From JAIOQJ01 sp963718635 (GTDB lineage: Bacteria > Planctomycetota > Planctomycetia > Gemmatales > Gemmataceae): a stretch of DNA of 64,000 nucleotides. Both the position numbers and the translations under genes were made by a program. The first letter of the stretch is position 1. Each line of letters begins with the position of its first letter. The notes under the pieces were generated by a model. The model saw only the letters and a program-made list of their open reading frames with translations. It was not told the DNA's origin and ran no database searches. Shown here one piece after another: positions 62,897-64,000 of the stretch. The DNA lies in NCBI GenBank assembly GCA_963718635.1, contig OY970367.1, positions 2,046,001-2,110,000 of the forward strand. Reading direction: 5' to 3'.

Positions 62897-64000
62897 TTAT
62901 TTCTTGAGGCGTCGTCGCGTCTTTACAGCTACTGAAGCGGGAACGGTAACCAGGTCGTCCTCGTGGTCGCCGCAGCCATCTTCTTCGACAGGTTCAATTT
63001 TGATGACCTGCAGCGACTTGCGGCGGGCCATCCGCTCATTGCCCTCGGGAATGATCGCCGAGCGCGTTCCTTGCAAAAGCGAACTAACGCCCCGGTTGAG
63101 AGTCGGCTCAATCGTGTTGGGCTTATCTTGCGCCTGATAGCGTACGAGCATTCCTTCGTAGTTCCGCAACACGACGGCATCGTCGGAGGCGGACACGAGA
63201 TAGTTCGGCATGATCGGGATCTTGCCGCCGCCATGCGGACTATCGACAACGTACGTCGGAATGCCCAGGCCGGACATATGCCCGCGCAGGCCTTCGATGA
63301 TTTCAACGCCCTTCCACACCGAAGTGCGGAAGTGGCCAGCTCCGATGACGGGATCGCAATGGAACAAGTAGTAAGGCCGTACCTTGATGCGAAGCAGCGC
63401 CCGCATCAGTTGCCGCATAGTGGCGAGGTCGTCGTTGACGCCCGCCAGCAGCACCGTGTGATTGTTGACCGGCATTCCCGCCCGCAGCAGGGCGTTGCAA
63501 ACGCGGGCCGCTTCAGGCGTCACTTCACGCGGATGGTTGAAGTGCGTCTGGATCCAGACCTTCTTGGCGGAGGCCAGAAGATCGATGAGTTCCTGATCGT
63601 AAAGCTTTTGCGGCAACGTCACCGGGACGCGAGTGCCGATGCGAATGACATCGACATGCGGGATCTTCGCCAGGTTTTCGAGGAAGAAGCGCAGCTTGGC
63701 CGTCGGCAAAGTCAGCGGATCGCCGCCGGAAACGATAACGTCGCGGATTTCGGGTTTGGAGGCGACGTAATCGACCATGCGTCGATCATTGCGGCTGATG
63801 GCGTCCCAACCGCCGCGAACCATAGTAGCGCGCTTGCGCGTGCAGAAGCGGCAATACATGGTGCAAACGTGCGTGGTGACGAGCAAGGCCCGATCGGGGT
63901 AGCGATGGGTCAGCCCGGGCACCGGCGAATCCTTGTCTTCTTCGAGCGGATCCTCCAACTCATAACCCGAGGGGTTCTCGGACTCCAGCGGCGAGGGCAC
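62897..64000 (-). CDS. kamA: KamA-family radical SAM protein (lysine 2,3-aminomutase-like), 5' end outside the window
   Basis: Radical SAM/PLP enzyme. THVCTMYCRFCTRKRATMVR gives the C-x3-C-x2-C cluster motif with the KamA-typical spacing. DVIVSGGDPLTLPTAKLRFF, VWIQTHFNHPREVTPEAARV, MPVNNHTVLLAGVNDDLATM and RPYYLFHCDPVIGAGHFRTS are all family hallmarks, and PTYVVDSPHGGGKIPIMPNY is the PLP-site end. The C-terminus is basic (KTRRRLKK). The gene continues past 64000. It lies 72 bases before the ATP-grasp gene on the same strand, so they probably form an operon. Confidence 0.93.
   Translation of the reverse strand: MPSPLESENPSGYELEDPLEEDKDSPVPGLTHRYPDRALLVTTHVCTMYCRFCTRKRATMVRGGWDAISRNDRRMVDYVASKPEIRDVIVSGGDPLTLPTAKLRFFLENLAKIPHVDVIRIGTRVPVTLPQKLYDQELIDLLASAKKVWIQTHFNHPREVTPEAARVCNALLRAGMPVNNHTVLLAGVNDDLATMRQLMRALLRIKVRPYYLFHCDPVIGAGHFRTSVWKGVEIIEGLRGHMSGLGIPTYVVDSPHGGGKIPIMPNYLVSASDDAVVLRNYEGMLVRYQAQDKPNTIEPTLNRGVSSLLQGTRSAIIPEGNERMARRKSLQVIKIEPVEEDGCGDHEDDLVTVPASVAVKTRRRLKK

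Overview
The window reads as chromosomal DNA from a planctomycete (Planctomycetota, probably near Gemmatales or Pirellulales; this placement is inference). The clues are a DUF1559 prepilin-like secreted protein, TIGR03000-type extracellular modules, an arylsulfatase, several secreted LRR proteins of the 'VTDAGL' type, DUF4058 and Uma2 proteins, and a DUF447 plus beta-RFAP synthase pair that belongs to methanopterin-linked C1 metabolism. No rRNA, tRNA, CRISPR array or prophage was recognised.

Layout. 1-4230 is a decayed accessory stretch: a frameshifted LRR gene, the tip of an RHS gene with a caspase-like C-terminal domain, a large LRR gene, a small zinc-ribbon gene and a gene fragment, with REP-like palindromes between them. 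4229-6074 is an IS4-family element. It lies in a REP site next to a REP-associated tyrosine transposase (RAYT, 6088-6774). 6872-12575 holds a secreted protein, dnaK, and a four-gene set joined by ATGA overlaps (antitoxin, PIN toxin, DUF447, beta-RFAP synthase), then a small lipoprotein gene. 12607-17192 has the DUF1559 gene, a 200-bp tandem repeat, a DHDPS-like enzyme, palindromic repeats, hicAB and a coupled pair of unknown genes. 17340-18575 is a second REP/RAYT-like locus whose transposase is a tandem two-domain protein. 18674-21927 is an oxidoreductase, isochorismatase and aminotransferase set. 22031-25303 has a broken LRR gene, a block of palindromes and a broken TPR gene. 25517-33698 has a glycosyltransferase, a sulfatase, sucD and sucC separated by five small genes, and an FAD oxidoreductase. 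33799-35460 is an IS1182-like element. 35497-45243 carries a secreted tandem methyltransferase, a GH3 protein, hydrolases, a nucleotidyltransferase, a DUF4058 protein and a sugar-isomerase-like gene. 45287-55569 carries argC, an amidase, an RluA-like synthase, a D-glutamate-cyclase-like gene, a GT2 gene, a membrane protein, eno, a Gfo/Idh/MocA gene and a Uma2 gene. 55570-56384 is a third palindrome block. 56385-64000 has a phosphoesterase, a LOR/SDH-type enzyme, an OFA transporter, a HEAT protein, a Uma2 gene, an ATP-grasp ligase and a KamA-type radical SAM gene cut by the window end.

Two themes stand out. First, intergenic DNA is very rich in palindromic repeat families, and two of them sit around Y1-type transposases. 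Second, about fourteen genes, including the normally essential enolase, are broken by single-base indels. Most of these indels lie in or beside the tetranucleotide GCGC, which points to systematic sequence error rather than mass gene decay. 'Frameshifted' calls below should be read with that in mind.
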